A stretch of DNA of 64,000 nt from Fidelibacterota bacterium. Lineage in GTDB: Bacteria; Fidelibacterota; UBA8477; JABMPR01. The stretch is taken from contig JAIPJF010000002.1 in assembly GCA_021734325.1 (NCBI GenBank), positions 1-64,000 on the forward strand, read 5' to 3'. A model generated the notes under the pieces. The model ran no database searches, was not told where the DNA came from, and saw only the letters and a program-made list of their open reading frames with translations. The stretch's first letter is position 1. Every line of letters begins with the position of its first letter. Shown one piece after another: positions 7,902 to 17,954 of the stretch. A program made the position numbers and the translations under genes.

Positions 7902-9158
7902 ATGAGTAAAAAGAAAGTAGTACTGGCCTATAGTGGGGGATTGGATACCTCGGTAATTTTGAAATGGTTGGTCTTGAAGGGGTACGAAGTGATTTGCTTT
8001 GTGGGGAATGTGGGTCAGACTGAAGATTTTGATGCCATCGAAAAAAAAGCGTACGCAACGGGGGCCAGCAAGGTTTATACGGAGGATTTGAGAAAAGAGT
8101 TCGTTGTGAAATACATATTCCCCGCCCTCCAGGGGAACGCCCTTTATGAAGGCAGATATCTTCTGGGGACCTCTCTCGCGCGCCCCATTTTATCCAAAAC
8201 TCAAATAGAGATAGCGGCCAAGGAAGGGGCTACGATAGTCTCTCACGGCTCAACGGGCAAGGGGAATGATCAGGTCAGGTTCGAATTGGGCTATTATGCT
8301 CTCAACCCTGATATTCAAGTATTTGCTCCCTGGAAAGATCCGGAGTTCATGTCCGAATTCAAGGGTCGCTCAGATATGATTGAGTTCGCACAAAAACATG
8401 GGGTTGAGATCACCGCATCAAAAAAACGGCCCTATAGTGAAGATGAAAACCTGATGCATATCAGCCATGAAGCCGGGATCCTTGAGGATCCGGCCACTCG
8501 TCCAGACGACTCGGTATACAGCATTTCCAAGCTTTTAAAACAGGCCCCTGATGCAGAGACCAAACTGGAGATAAGTTTTGACAACGGTATCCCCGTCCAT
8601 GTCAAGAACCTTGAGGATGGTGTTGAGAAATCTGATCCTCTGGAATTGTTCCTCTATCTGAACAAAGTGGGTGGAGAAAATGCCATCGGACAGTTGGATA
8701 TGGTCGAAAATCGTTATATCGGAATAAAATCTCGTGGGGTCTACGAAACTCCTGGAGGCACTATTCTATGGGAGGCTCATCGTGACCTGGAAGGCATCGC
8801 AATGGATAAAGAGGTGATGCATCTAAGAGACATGCTCATTCCAAAATTTGCTGAACTTATCTATAACGGTTTCTGGTTCTCCCCTGAAATGGATTTCATT
8901 ATGAGTGCTTTCAATAAGAGTCAGGAGGCGATCAGCGGGAAGGTGAGAGTTGCCCTGTACAAGGGGAATGTTGTTACCATTGGACGTGAATCCCAGACCT
9001 CATTGTATGATCAGGATCTTTCCAGTATGGATATCGAGGGAGGCTTTGACGCCATCGATTCTCAGGGATTCATCAAGATCAATGCAATTAGACTTAAGGC
9101 ACACCAAAAGGTGCTGCATAAGAAACGTCCTTTTAACTGGAGGGAGACCAAGGGATGA
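7902..9158 (+). CDS. argG: Argininosuccinate synthase
   Basis: A 418-residue enzyme joining citrulline and aspartate with ATP to argininosuccinate. The PP-loop ATP site 'AYSGGLDTS' (residues 8-16) and '[12 protein letters not shown]' are intact. An in-frame TTG at 7881 would add seven basic residues; I prefer ATG 7902 ([13 protein letters not shown]), which starts like other family members. It is the first structural gene after the arginine attenuator, and its stop overlaps argH (ATGA). No argB, C, D, E, F or J is in this window, so the upper pathway is encoded elsewhere. Confidence 0.95.
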   Translation: MSKKKVVLAYSGGLDTSVILKWLVLKGYEVICFVGNVGQTEDFDAIEKKAYATGASKVYTEDLRKEFVVKYIFPALQGNALYEGRYLLGTSLARPILSKTQIEIAAKEGATIVSHGSTGKGNDQVRFELGYYALNPDIQVFAPWKDPEFMSEFKGRSDMIEFAQKHGVEITASKKRPYSEDENLMHISHEAGILEDPATRPDDSVYSISKLLKQAPDAETKLEISFDNGIPVHVKNLEDGVEKSDPLELFLYLNKVGGENAIGQLDMVENRYIGIKSRGVYETPGGTILWEAHRDLEGIAMDKEVMHLRDMLIPKFAELIYNGFWFSPEMDFIMSAFNKSQEAISGKVRVALYKGNVVTIGRESQTSLYDQDLSSMDIEGGFDAIDSQGFIKINAIRLKAHQKVLHKKRPFNWRETKG

Positions 9159-10345
9159 CAAAACTTTGGGACAAAGGGATTGGGGTTAATCAGCAGATCG
9201 AATCATTCACGGTTGGAAATGATCATGTGATCGATCAGGAATTGGTCTATTACGATTGCATAGCCTCAAAAGCACATGTGAGCGTTCTTGAACAGGCTGG
9301 TCTTGTGAGCAGTGAAGAATCGGAAGAGCTTAAAACTGAGTTGAATGCAATTATTCAGCTGCATTCAAAGGGCGCTTTCCCGATCACGCGTGAGCAGGAG
9401 GATTGCCATACCGCAATTGAGGAGCATTTGACTAAAAAACTGGGTGATCTGGGGCAGAAGATTCACACCGCCCGTTCACGAAATGATCAAGTACTGACAG
9501 CTTTGAGATTGTACTATCGTGACAAGCTGCAGCAGATCGATACGCTCAGAAATCAATTTATGGAATCGATCGATCATTTTGTGGGGAGCTATGGAGAAAT
9601 TCCCTATCCAGGATACACCCACATGCAAAAGGCGATGCCCTCCTCGTTTGGACTATGGGGAGGAGCCTTTATTGAAAGTATGCGCGATAACGGCATTCTT
9701 CTGGCAGCTGTCTCTGAAATTATCGACCAGTCTCCCCTGGGAACTGCTGCCGGGTATGGCGTACCTCTTGATATCGATCGGAATGTTTCTGCACAGGAGC
9801 TGGACTTTCCCAGGGTACAGGAGAATCCGATTTATGCTCAACAGAGCAGGGGTAAGTTTGAATCGCTACTCATTCATTTGCTCTCACAGATCAGTGCAGA
9901 TCTGAACAAACTCGCCAGTGATCTGATCCTTTTCAATATGACAGAATTTGGATTTATTGATCTGCCAGAGGAATTCTGCACGGGCAGTTCAATCATGCCC
10001 CAAAAGAAAAACCCTGATGTGTTGGAATTAATGCGGGCAAAACACCATGTGATCAAGTCACTGGAATATCAGATCTCCAGTATGACCAGCAATCTGATCT
10101 CCGGTTATAACCGAGATCTTCAACTGACGAAGGAATCTGTCATGAAGGCGCTTGCGATCACGATAGAGTGCTTGGAAATATCGGTGCTGCTGTTTAAGGA
10201 GCTAAAAGTGAATGAGGATCAATGTCGCAAAGCGATGAGCAAGGAACTCTTTGCTACTGCAGAAGCATACGAATTGGTCAAGCAGGGTGTCCCCTTCAGG
10301 GAGGCATATCAGCAGGTGGCAAAAGGTTTTACAAAGGGCTCATGA
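9155..10345 (+). CDS. argH: Argininosuccinate lyase
   Basis: A 396-residue fumarase/aspartase-superfamily enzyme that splits argininosuccinate into arginine and fumarate. The signature '[11 protein letters not shown]' sits near residues 275-286 with the catalytic Ser in its flexible loop, and 'TARSRNDQV' near residue 107 binds substrate. It is shorter than the E. coli enzyme (about 457) because the C-terminal part is trimmed, as in several Bacteroidetes-type members. It overlaps argG upstream and proB downstream by four bases each, so the three are probably translationally coupled. Confidence 0.93.
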   Translation: MTKLWDKGIGVNQQIESFTVGNDHVIDQELVYYDCIASKAHVSVLEQAGLVSSEESEELKTELNAIIQLHSKGAFPITREQEDCHTAIEEHLTKKLGDLGQKIHTARSRNDQVLTALRLYYRDKLQQIDTLRNQFMESIDHFVGSYGEIPYPGYTHMQKAMPSSFGLWGGAFIESMRDNGILLAAVSEIIDQSPLGTAAGYGVPLDIDRNVSAQELDFPRVQENPIYAQQSRGKFESLLIHLLSQISADLNKLASDLILFNMTEFGFIDLPEEFCTGSSIMPQKKNPDVLELMRAKHHVIKSLEYQISSMTSNLISGYNRDLQLTKESVMKALAITIECLEISVLLFKELKVNEDQCRKAMSKELFATAEAYELVKQGVPFREAYQQVAKGFTKGS

Positions 10346-11460
10346 AACGTACACTTCCCATATTAAATCGAGTGGTAGTCAAAATTGGAAGTTCCAGTTT
10401 ATGCGGATCTGACCATAAAATCCAGGCAGAACAGATTCATGAACTCACCAGTCAGGTCGCCGCCCTTACCAAACAAAACATTGAGGTCGTTCTCGTTACC
10501 AGTGGCGCAATTGCAGCCGGTATTGGCTACCTCAAGGAAAATAATGCTTCATTGGAGAATCATCAGGCGGCCGCAGCCATCGGACAGCCAATCCTTATGC
10601 GCTATTTTCAGGAGCATTTTCAGACCTATGGACACCATACGGCTCAACTGCTGTTGACCCATGATGATTTTCAGGCTCGCCGAAGATATCTCAGTGCCCG
10701 CAACACGATAAATTATCTGCTTTCCAATCAGATCATTCCGATCATCAATGAAAATGACAGTGTCTCGACTGAGGAAATTCGCTTTAGTGATAACGATTAT
10801 CTTGGTGCGCTCTGCACAAATCTAGTTTCTGCCGATCTGTTTATCATTCTGTCGAATATTGATGGCATTGCAGATAAAAATCCGCTGGAATATCCGGATG
10901 CCCGGATATTCAATCAGCTTACCCTCCCTGAATTGGAAAGGCTAAAGGATCAATTCAGCAACACTGAGGTGAACGGAATGGGTCGCGGAGGGATAACAAC
11001 AAAACTGGAAGCTCCCTTTATGGCCGCCCGATATGGAATTCCCAGCATTATTGCAAATAGCCGGATGGAAAATATTCTTCCTCGCCTCATTGGAGGAGAG
11101 ATCCTTGGCACCTATGTTGAACCCGAGCCAAGTCAACTCAATTCCTGGAAAGCCTATATTGCCCATGCCTTACGACCAAAGGCTGTCATCACCATCGATG
11201 CAGGAGCCGCGAATGCATTAAAGCAGAACAAGGCGAGTTTGCTGGCCTCTGGAATTATTTCAATTGAAGGCAACTTCAGTCGTGGTGATGGCGTGCGCTG
11301 CTGTCTTAGCGATGGCACCGAAGTGCTTCGTGGAATTGTGGAGTATAATCGGGAAGAGATTTCAAAGATCGCAGGGCTTCGTTCAGATGAGATTGAAAAT
11401 ATTCTTGGATACAGGCACCGTAGAGGGGTCATCCATCGTGAAAACATGGTCATAGTATAG
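10342..11460 (+). CDS. proB: Glutamate 5-kinase
   Basis: A 372-residue enzyme that phosphorylates glutamate as the first step of proline synthesis. The N-terminal amino-acid-kinase domain begins 'VVVKIGSSSLC' and includes 'VTSGAIAAG' and 'NENDSV'; the C-terminal about 80 residues form a PUA-type domain, as in the E. coli enzyme. I use ATG 10342, which overlaps the argH stop as ATGA. The frame is open further upstream only inside argH. Placement in an arginine-attenuated transcript ties proline synthesis to arginine supply. Confidence 0.94.
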   Translation: MKRTLPILNRVVVKIGSSSLCGSDHKIQAEQIHELTSQVAALTKQNIEVVLVTSGAIAAGIGYLKENNASLENHQAAAAIGQPILMRYFQEHFQTYGHHTAQLLLTHDDFQARRRYLSARNTINYLLSNQIIPIINENDSVSTEEIRFSDNDYLGALCTNLVSADLFIILSNIDGIADKNPLEYPDARIFNQLTLPELERLKDQFSNTEVNGMGRGGITTKLEAPFMAARYGIPSIIANSRMENILPRLIGGEILGTYVEPEPSQLNSWKAYIAHALRPKAVITIDAGAANALKQNKASLLASGIISIEGNFSRGDGVRCCLSDGTEVLRGIVEYNREEISKIAGLRSDEIENILGYRHRRGVIHRENMVIV

Positions 11461-11470
11461 GAAATATGAG

Positions 11471-12712
11471 ATGAATCTTCAGGAATTGGGAAAACGGACA
11501 AAACAGGCCAGCAAGGTGTTGCCAACGATAAGCTCTGAGATAAAACAGAGCATTCTCAAAGATATGGCGAAAAGGATATTGTCGGTCGCTGGATCAATAA
11601 AACAGGAAAACGAAAAAGACCTTGAAGGCGCCAGAGCGAAGGGCCTGTCCCCTGCGATGATCGATCGCCTGACCCTTAATGATACCCGTATTCAGGGAAT
11701 GGCCGACAGTCTAACAGAAATAGCCGCCATGGAAGATCCAGTGGGTATCATCACTGAGGAGTATAGGCGACCCAATGGGCTTCTGGTACAGCGCCGGCGG
11801 ATTCCCTTGGGGGTTATCGGAGTTATTTATGAATCCCGTCCCAATGTGACTGTCGAGGCGGCGTCATTATGCTTCTATGCAGGGAATGGATTATTCCTCC
11901 GCGGTGGTTCTGAAGCCTTTCACTCAAACCAGCTATTAGTCAAGATCCTGAAATCAGCGTTGGCAGAACACGGCTTGGAAGATGTGATCAATATTGCTCC
12001 TACCACTGACAGATCAAGCATTGATGAGCTTGCCAGGATGAATGATGTTCTGGATGTGATCATCCCCAGAGGTGGGGAGGGCTTGATCCGTAGAATCTAT
12101 GAGATAGCCACTGTGCCGGTGATTGCCCATTACAAAGGCAATTGTCACATGTTCGTTGACGCCTCGGCGAATGTGGGGAAAGCTGTTCCGATCGCCATGA
12201 ATGCCAAGGCTCAAAGACCTGGCGTTTGCAATGCGCTTGAGACACTTCTGGTGCACCAAAACATTGCCAGTGATTTCCTACCGGCATTTCTGGTCGAGGC
12301 ACAAGCGCAGGGTTTAGAAATCAGAGGCTGCGAAAAAACACAATCATTTTCTCCAAAAGTCATTCCTGCAACTGTGGAAGACTATGATACTGAGTTCCTT
12401 GATATGATCCTGGCAGTAAGGGTGGTAAAGGATCTACCTGAGGCAATTGAACATATCCAGATATACACCAGTGATCATACTGAAGCCATTATCAGTGAAG
12501 ATGCCCAAAATATTGAGACATTCACCAGAGCATTGGATAGTTCGGCAATAGTTATTAACGCTTCCACGCGGTTTAATGATGGTGGACAGCTTGGGCTGGG
12601 TGCTGAAATCGGTATCAGTACGACAAAACTGCATTCCTTTGGACCCATGGGGTTACGGGAACTAACCACAACAAAATTTGTGGTAACCGGTGACGGTCAA
12701 TTAAGAAATTAA
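11471..12712 (+). CDS. proA: Glutamate-5-semialdehyde dehydrogenase
   Basis: A 413-residue NADPH-dependent enzyme reducing glutamyl-5-phosphate to the semialdehyde, partner of ProB. The catalytic Cys253 lies in 'QRPGVCNALETLLVH', and 'VIYESRPNVTVEAA' and 'RGGSEA' are typical of the family; length is normal. It follows proB by ten bases. ProC, the last enzyme of the route, is at 35.2-36.0 kb on the other strand. Confidence 0.95.
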   Translation: MNLQELGKRTKQASKVLPTISSEIKQSILKDMAKRILSVAGSIKQENEKDLEGARAKGLSPAMIDRLTLNDTRIQGMADSLTEIAAMEDPVGIITEEYRRPNGLLVQRRRIPLGVIGVIYESRPNVTVEAASLCFYAGNGLFLRGGSEAFHSNQLLVKILKSALAEHGLEDVINIAPTTDRSSIDELARMNDVLDVIIPRGGEGLIRRIYEIATVPVIAHYKGNCHMFVDASANVGKAVPIAMNAKAQRPGVCNALETLLVHQNIASDFLPAFLVEAQAQGLEIRGCEKTQSFSPKVIPATVEDYDTEFLDMILAVRVVKDLPEAIEHIQIYTSDHTEAIISEDAQNIETFTRALDSSAIVINASTRFNDGGQLGLGAEIGISTTKLHSFGPMGLRELTTTKFVVTGDGQLRN

Positions 12713-12757
12713 AGGAAATAGTTGCAAATATCATAAATTATTAAGATTTTAGGCTAA

Positions 12758-15700
12758 TTGACAGAAACAGTAAAGAAAGACACGGGAAGTAAAGTGAAAC
12801 AAACAAAGCAAGCATCTATTAAGATACGCAAGGGAAACAAATTCAGCTCAGGGCTGACTTCTGATGAATCCTTCCCCTTGTATAATCCTGATGATCATCA
12901 CGATGCCTGTGGTGTGGGATTCATTGCTGAGGAATCAGGAATTGCTTCTCGCAGGGTGCTGGAACTAAGTCTGAAAGCGCTCAATCGACTTGAGCATCGG
13001 GGGGGAAAGGGATTTGATCAGGATACAGGTGACGGGGCAGGGTTACTGGTAGATATTCCCTGGACATATTTCAAAAATCGAATGAATGTCCATGGTATGG
13101 AACAAGCTGGGGAACAGGAAACTCTGGCCTTGGCAGTCACTTTTTCGAGAAATATTTCGAATCAGCAAATGGAAGCCATGCTTTCAAACGGTGCCGGAGA
13201 CTTAGGTCTCAGATTTCTTGGACTCATGGAGGTTCCCATCAGACCTGAGCAGCTGGGAAGCATTGCTCAATCGAATCAACCGGATATTTTGCACGCCGTT
13301 TTTGCCATTCCAGCACATGGAAGATATTCTGCTGAGCAGCAAACTTATTTGTTACGCAAAAAACTGGAACACACAACCCTGGAGGCAGAGCAAAGCCTAT
13401 ATTTCTGCAGTTTTTCGACCAGGACTATAGTTTATAAGGGTTTGCTTTCATCCTATCAGCTTGCTCAATTTTATCCTGATCTGAACGATCCAGATTTTGT
13501 TTGTCGTTTAGCCATCTTTCATGAACGTTTTTCCACCAACACGAATCCATCATGGGAAATGGCGCAGCCCTTTCATGGCATTGCCCATAATGGGGAGATC
13601 AATACGATCCGCGGTAATCGATTGTGGATGCATGCTCGGGAGCGGCAGTTAAAATCAGATTTTTGGAAACAGGATTTCAAACTCATCCGTCCAATCATTA
13701 CCAAGGGATATAGTGACTCAGCCTCATTTGATGAGGTTTTTAGTGTTCTGGTACAGAGTGGCAAGGATCCAAATCATGCCATGATGATGATGGTGCCCGA
13801 TCCGTACACAGGTTTCCCTCAGATGGATAGGGAACTCATTGATTTCTATATGTATCATGAAAATTTCATGGAGCCCTGGGATGGTCCTGCGGCGTTGATC
13901 TTTACAGATGGCGATACTGTTGGAGCAAAACTGGATCGCAACGGGTTGAGACCCCTGAGGTATACCAGAACAAAAAGTGGTCTTGTGATTATGGCGTCGG
14001 AAGCCGGTGTCGTGGATGTGGAGGATGATGATCTCATTGTCCATCATCACATGTCCTCTGGGGAGATCTATTGTGTGTCTCTGAATAGAGGGGTCGAGAG
14101 CAATCGAGAGATCAAGCATCGAATCGCCAGTCAGACAGATTATGGGCAACTGATGGAGAAGAATTTTCTCAGGTTACACAGAGATGAACATGCAACGGAA
14201 TTTGGAGATTTTGCCATCCCTGATGGAGGATTTGACAAGCGAATCCGTTTGGCTCACGGGTGGCATGAGGAATCAGTAGAGCGTTTTACCAAACCCCTTA
14301 GTGCAGTCCCTCTGGAACCATTGGGCGCCATGGGAGATGATACACCGCCAGTATTTTTGTCAACCAAAAGTCGCAGTTTCTATGATTATTTTGTCCAGGC
14401 CTTTGCCCAGGTGACCAACCCTCCCATTGATCCCATCCGAGAAAGACTGATGATGAGTCTATATCACTATTTGGGGAGCGAAGAGAATTTACTGGCCAAA
14501 GAACCAGCGTTTCATGGAGCCATCAGGATAGCCAGTCCTGTTTTATCACCAAAGGAAGTCCGCAGCCTGATGCAAATGCACGAAAAATTTGGACATCAGG
14601 TCATTTCAATACTGGCCTCCACTGATCAGAGCTTTAAGTCCAGGTTAAAAGAAATTCAGAAGGAATGTGCTCAAGCAGTGAGATCGGGGAAACGAATACT
14701 GTTCCTGAGCGATGAACATGTAAATGCTGATCGCATTCCCATCCCAATGGCATTGGCAACATCAGCGGTGCATCATGATCTTGTCAAACGCAAGATCCGA
14801 AGCAATGTGTCCTTGATCTGTCTTGCCGGTGATGTCTATGAGGATCACCATATCTCGGTACTGACAACCCTGGGAGCCAGTGCAGTTTACCCGTATATGG
14901 CTTATGAACTGATTCGGGAGACCCTTGAGGAAGAGGATTGGGTTACCGGAATGGCCAACTACCGCTTTGCGTTGGAAAAAGGTCTCTTGAAAAGTATGGC
15001 CAAAATGGGAATCTCAACATTCAGTTCTTACCAGGGAAGCATGCTGCTGCATACTGTAGGTCTCCATGAAGATTTCCTGAAGACATGGATTCGTTCCCTC
15101 AAACCTAACATTGGGGGTGACAAGCTTGAACGTGTGCAGGCTCGTGTAAACAGAAGGCACAGCTCAATCTATACTGAAACTCAAACAATCATGGAGGATA
15201 TGGGGCTCTATAGGGTAAAGCGAGGTGGTGAGCTGCATGCGTATAGCCCCGCGATTGCAAAGCGGATCAGGAAAAGAGCGACCCATCAGCCAGAAAAGAT
15301 CAAGGAACCCAGAGGAAATATTTATCTGCGGGATCTTCTGGAATTCAAAATCCTGGCCAGTCCTGAAAATGTGAAAGTTGAGGCCGGAGATCATATTACA
15401 AAGAAATTTGGTGTCGCAGCAATGAGTTTTGGGGCTCTAAGTGATGAGGCACATCGTGTATTAACCAAGGGTATTTCCCTTGTCGGCGGTCGAAGCAACA
15501 CTGGTGAGGGTGGTGAAACCCCTGACCGCTATTTATTGTTCAAGCAAAATGATCATATGAATGCTCACACGAAACAGGTCGCCAGTGGCCGATTCGGAGT
15601 GAAGGCTGATTATCTGGCAGCTGCTCAGGAGCTGCAAATAAAAATTGCCCAGGGGGCAAAGCCAGGTGAAGGCGGACAGTTGCCGGGACAGAAGGTGAGC

Positions 15701-17308
15701 GTAGAGATTGCGACGGCAAGGTCCTCTACTCCGGGAATTCCACTAATCTCACCACCACCGCATCATGATATTTATTCCATTGAGGATCTGGCCCAACTCA
15801 TTTATGATCTAAAACAAAGCAATCCACGCGCTCGAATTTCTGTAAAACTGGCCTCACAACCTGGTATTGGAATTGTAGCCTGCGGTGTGGTGAAAGCTGG
15901 TGCTGATATCGTTGTTATCTCCGGAGGAGACGGTGGTACAGGCGCCAGTCCGCTGGGATCCTTGAAGCATACCGGCATGGCGTGGGAGACTGGTCTTGCT
16001 GAGGCACACCAGGCACTTATTGCCAACAATTTAAGAAACAAGGTGACGCTTCGGGTTGATGGAGGACTTCAAGAGGCAAAGGATATCCTGGTAGCTGCCG
16101 CTCTTGGTGCTCAGGAGTATGATTTTGGTTCCGTAGCTTTGATGGCAATCGGTTGCGTCATGGTCCGTCGATGTCATCAGAATACTTGTCCAGTTGGTAT
16201 CGCGACTCAGGATCCGGATTTGCGAAAAAAATTCAGAGGAACTCCTGAAGAATTGGCCTCTTTTCTGAAATTACTTGCTGAGGATATTCGCAGTCAACTG
16301 GCTGAAATTGGCATGGCAAACCTTGATGCCCTCATGGGGCGTAATGACCTGCTGCAGCTAAAGACAGAAACGGAGCCAGGTGAATCCCTGCCCGACATCG
16401 ATCTATCCCGAATTCTTGAACCAAAGTTGCCACTGGACTGGAGAAATGGGGAGGTGACAGGGGAAATTGTTCGACGTTTTCCCAGTTTCGATGAAAAAAT
16501 TCTTGAGAGCATTCATAAGGAACTGCTGACCCATGGTCAGGCCGTTATCCGAGATCAAGTCAGCAATAGGGATAGGTCCATCGGTACCAGACTGGCAGGA
16601 GAGATCGCTTTTCTTTTTGGCGAGTCGCAGTTTAACGGAAATTTGCAGTATCGCTTAAGAGGAGTGGCAGGACAAAGCTTTGGCGCCTTTCTGACTCACG
16701 GCATTGAATTGCGTCTCAAAGGACTGGCAAACGATTATGTCGGCAAGGGAATGAGTGGTGGTTTGATTACCATTCGCATGCCTCGCGAAATTCGCAGACC
16801 AGGAACAGAACACACCATGATTGGAAATGTAGCTCTCTATGGGGCCACTGGAGGTACTCTTTTTGTTGCTGGTCGTGCAAATGAACGTTTCGCAGTCAGA
16901 AATAGTGGCGCTTCAGCAGTCGTTGAAGGTGTCGGTAATCATGCGTGTGAATATATGACCAGAGGAACCGTTATTGTCCTCGGGGAAATCGGATTTAATT
17001 TTGGCAGTGGCATGACAGGAGGAACTGCTTTTCTGTATGATCTGAGTGAGAGCGACGATCAGCATCTGAATACTGATTTTGTTACCCGGGAAAGTCTGTC
17101 AGAGGCAGACGAATATGCGATTGCCAGACTGTTGGAAAGGCACAGATTTCATACAGGGTCTCTCAAAACAGCAGATATTCTGGATAATTGGACCACTGAA
17201 AAGCAAAAATTTACCAAGATCACACCCTTGGTTATGCAAATGCTGGATAGTAAAGCGCTATACGATCAACAAGTGAGCCAACGGCTGGGTTTGGTCCTGA
17301 ATGAATAA
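12758..17308 (+). CDS. gltB: Glutamate synthase, large (alpha) subunit
   Basis: A protein of about 1516 residues. After a basic N-terminal extension comes 'CGVGFIAE', with the glutaminase nucleophile Cys51 (class II amidotransferase domain, to about residue 430). A central domain, the FMN-binding synthase barrel (about 850-1220) and the C-terminal GXGXG beta-helix ('GGTLFVAGRANERFAVRNSG') follow. The [3Fe-4S] cysteines are Cys1133, Cys1139 and Cys1144. The start is uncertain: TTG 12758 or GTG 12794; there is no suitable ATG before Cys51. It lies 45 bp after proA and may share that transcript. No gltD (small subunit) is in the window. Confidence 0.93.
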   Translation: MTETVKKDTGSKVKQTKQASIKIRKGNKFSSGLTSDESFPLYNPDDHHDACGVGFIAEESGIASRRVLELSLKALNRLEHRGGKGFDQDTGDGAGLLVDIPWTYFKNRMNVHGMEQAGEQETLALAVTFSRNISNQQMEAMLSNGAGDLGLRFLGLMEVPIRPEQLGSIAQSNQPDILHAVFAIPAHGRYSAEQQTYLLRKKLEHTTLEAEQSLYFCSFSTRTIVYKGLLSSYQLAQFYPDLNDPDFVCRLAIFHERFSTNTNPSWEMAQPFHGIAHNGEINTIRGNRLWMHARERQLKSDFWKQDFKLIRPIITKGYSDSASFDEVFSVLVQSGKDPNHAMMMMVPDPYTGFPQMDRELIDFYMYHENFMEPWDGPAALIFTDGDTVGAKLDRNGLRPLRYTRTKSGLVIMASEAGVVDVEDDDLIVHHHMSSGEIYCVSLNRGVESNREIKHRIASQTDYGQLMEKNFLRLHRDEHATEFGDFAIPDGGFDKRIRLAHGWHEESVERFTKPLSAVPLEPLGAMGDDTPPVFLSTKSRSFYDYFVQAFAQVTNPPIDPIRERLMMSLYHYLGSEENLLAKEPAFHGAIRIASPVLSPKEVRSLMQMHEKFGHQVISILASTDQSFKSRLKEIQKECAQAVRSGKRILFLSDEHVNADRIPIPMALATSAVHHDLVKRKIRSNVSLICLAGDVYEDHHISVLTTLGASAVYPYMAYELIRETLEEEDWVTGMANYRFALEKGLLKSMAKMGISTFSSYQGSMLLHTVGLHEDFLKTWIRSLKPNIGGDKLERVQARVNRRHSSIYTETQTIMEDMGLYRVKRGGELHAYSPAIAKRIRKRATHQPEKIKEPRGNIYLRDLLEFKILASPENVKVEAGDHITKKFGVAAMSFGALSDEAHRVLTKGISLVGGRSNTGEGGETPDRYLLFKQNDHMNAHTKQVASGRFGVKADYLAAAQELQIKIAQGAKPGEGGQLPGQKVSVEIATARSSTPGIPLISPPPHHDIYSIEDLAQLIYDLKQSNPRARISVKLASQPGIGIVACGVVKAGADIVVISGGDGGTGASPLGSLKHTGMAWETGLAEAHQALIANNLRNKVTLRVDGGLQEAKDILVAAALGAQEYDFGSVALMAIGCVMVRRCHQNTCPVGIATQDPDLRKKFRGTPEELASFLKLLAEDIRSQLAEIGMANLDALMGRNDLLQLKTETEPGESLPDIDLSRILEPKLPLDWRNGEVTGEIVRRFPSFDEKILESIHKELLTHGQAVIRDQVSNRDRSIGTRLAGEIAFLFGESQFNGNLQYRLRGVAGQSFGAFLTHGIELRLKGLANDYVGKGMSGGLITIRMPREIRRPGTEHTMIGNVALYGATGGTLFVAGRANERFAVRNSGASAVVEGVGNHACEYMTRGTVIVLGEIGFNFGSGMTGGTAFLYDLSESDDQHLNTDFVTRESLSEADEYAIARLLERHRFHTGSLKTADILDNWTTEKQKFTKITPLVMQMLDSKALYDQQVSQRLGLVLNE

Positions 17309-17575
17309 TAAGATCGACCATTTGCTTTAAATTGACTCTCATCGCTATTCAGTATAAAAATAGAGATAACCGCAATGATGTCATCCTATTTCACCGTCCA
17401 TAGTGAGTCACCGGGAAAAAATACCTGCCAGAGAATCTTGCTGGTCACATTTTCAGGAGCAGGAATTCTTCCCTGCGATTTTCCCAAAGTATTGCGTGGC
17501 AATGATTGGTGATAATATTTATACGATAATATAGGCTATTTGAGGGCATCAACTGGCTGTAGCAAGACCTGATTG

Positions 17576-17604
17576 AGTTTGTTAAAAAAATTCACAAACT
17601 TTTT
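17576..17604 (+). terminator. Weak terminator-like hairpin after gltB
   Basis: AGTTTGT (17576-17582) and ACAAACT (17594-17600) form a 7-bp AT-rich stem followed by five T. It could end the arg-pro-gltB transcript, but it lies 268 bp downstream of gltB and is weak. Confidence 0.35.
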
Positions 17605-17615
17605 GTAAAAAGATG

Positions 17616-17645
17616 TTGCATCCATTGTGAGTCCTGACCTAGACT
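17616..17645 (+). promoter_or_regulatory. Tentative promoter of the ilv-leu operon
   Basis: TTGCAT (17616-17621), an 18-base spacer and TAGACT (17640-17645). The -35 matches those proposed for the arg (TTGCAC) and his (TTGCAT) leaders, but the -10 is poor. Confidence 0.3.
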
Positions 17646-17662
17646 ACAGTAGGTTTAAGAAT

Positions 17663-17839
17663 ATGAGTAGTAAGAGCCAATATATCACCTCTCAGAACAG
17701 CACCGGACACGGTCATGCACAAGCCATTGTCTTGCGTTCTGAGATAGACTCAACCCTTACTACACAGATTCTAAGTATTAGTGTCCTCAGTATTTTGGTC
17801 CTAGTACTTATTATTACCAACGCCGCTCTGATCGCCTGA
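17663..17839 (+). CDS. Branched-chain leader peptide of the ilv-leu operon
   Basis: A 58-codon frame from ATG 17663, with AGG nine bases upstream. Residues 36-51 (17768-17815) contain 13 Ile, Leu or Val in 16 positions: ILSISVLSILVLVLII. This is the composition of enterobacterial ilv leader peptides. It ends at TGA inside the first arm of a set of alternative hairpins, ahead of ilvD. A 9-bp hairpin (AAGTATTAG 17773-17781 / CTAGTACTT 17801-17809) lies within the Ile/Leu/Val codons and could be a pause site. A small membrane peptide would look similar, but position and RNA context favour a regulatory leader. An upstream in-frame GTG (17627) is less likely. Confidence 0.65.
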   Translation: MSSKSQYITSQNSTGHGHAQAIVLRSEIDSTLTTQILSISVLSILVLVLIITNAALIA

Positions 17840-17946
17840 TAGAATTTACTACATCAGGATTGAGCAGAGAGGCGGCTTACCCCCGACCTAGATAGCTTAT
17901 ACCTGATGGAGAATTCTTCCCGGGCTTCAGTGCAGAAAAACTGAAG
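17822..17946 (+). promoter_or_regulatory. Mutually exclusive RNA hairpins between the ilv leader and ilvD
   Basis: Fold 1: GCCGCTCTG (17822-17830) with CAGA (17865-17868) and GCGGC (17872-17876), enclosing CCTGAT (17835-17840) / ATCAGG (17853-17858). Fold 2: CATCAGG (17852-17858) with CCTGATG (17902-17908), which breaks fold 1. Fold 3: CTTCAGT (17925-17931) with ACTGAAG (17940-17946), reaching into the AAGGA ribosome-binding site of ilvD. There is no U-tract, so control may be translational or rho-dependent. Fold 1 starts seven bases after the last Ile codon of the leader run, where a stalled ribosome would disrupt it. Confidence 0.5.
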
Positions 17947-17954
17947 GAACGAGG

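Larger units (their letters stand above)
17309..17662. other. Intergenic region between gltB and the ilv leader
   Basis: This 354-bp spacer contains no convincing gene. It holds a weak hairpin plus T5 at 17576-17604 and a tentative promoter just before the leader peptide. The 5-bp repeat GCAGG...CCTGC (about 17458-17476) is too weak to assign. Confidence 0.4.

Noticed and set aside
10222-10341. Upstream extension of proB into argH
   Set aside because: The extra 40 codons overlap argH in another frame and are not part of the kinase fold; ATG 10342 overlaps the argH stop like its neighbours.
17627-17662. GTG 17627 as the start of the ilv leader
   Set aside because: The extension is unnecessary, lies within the proposed promoter -10 region and has no ribosome-binding site; ATG 17663 is better.
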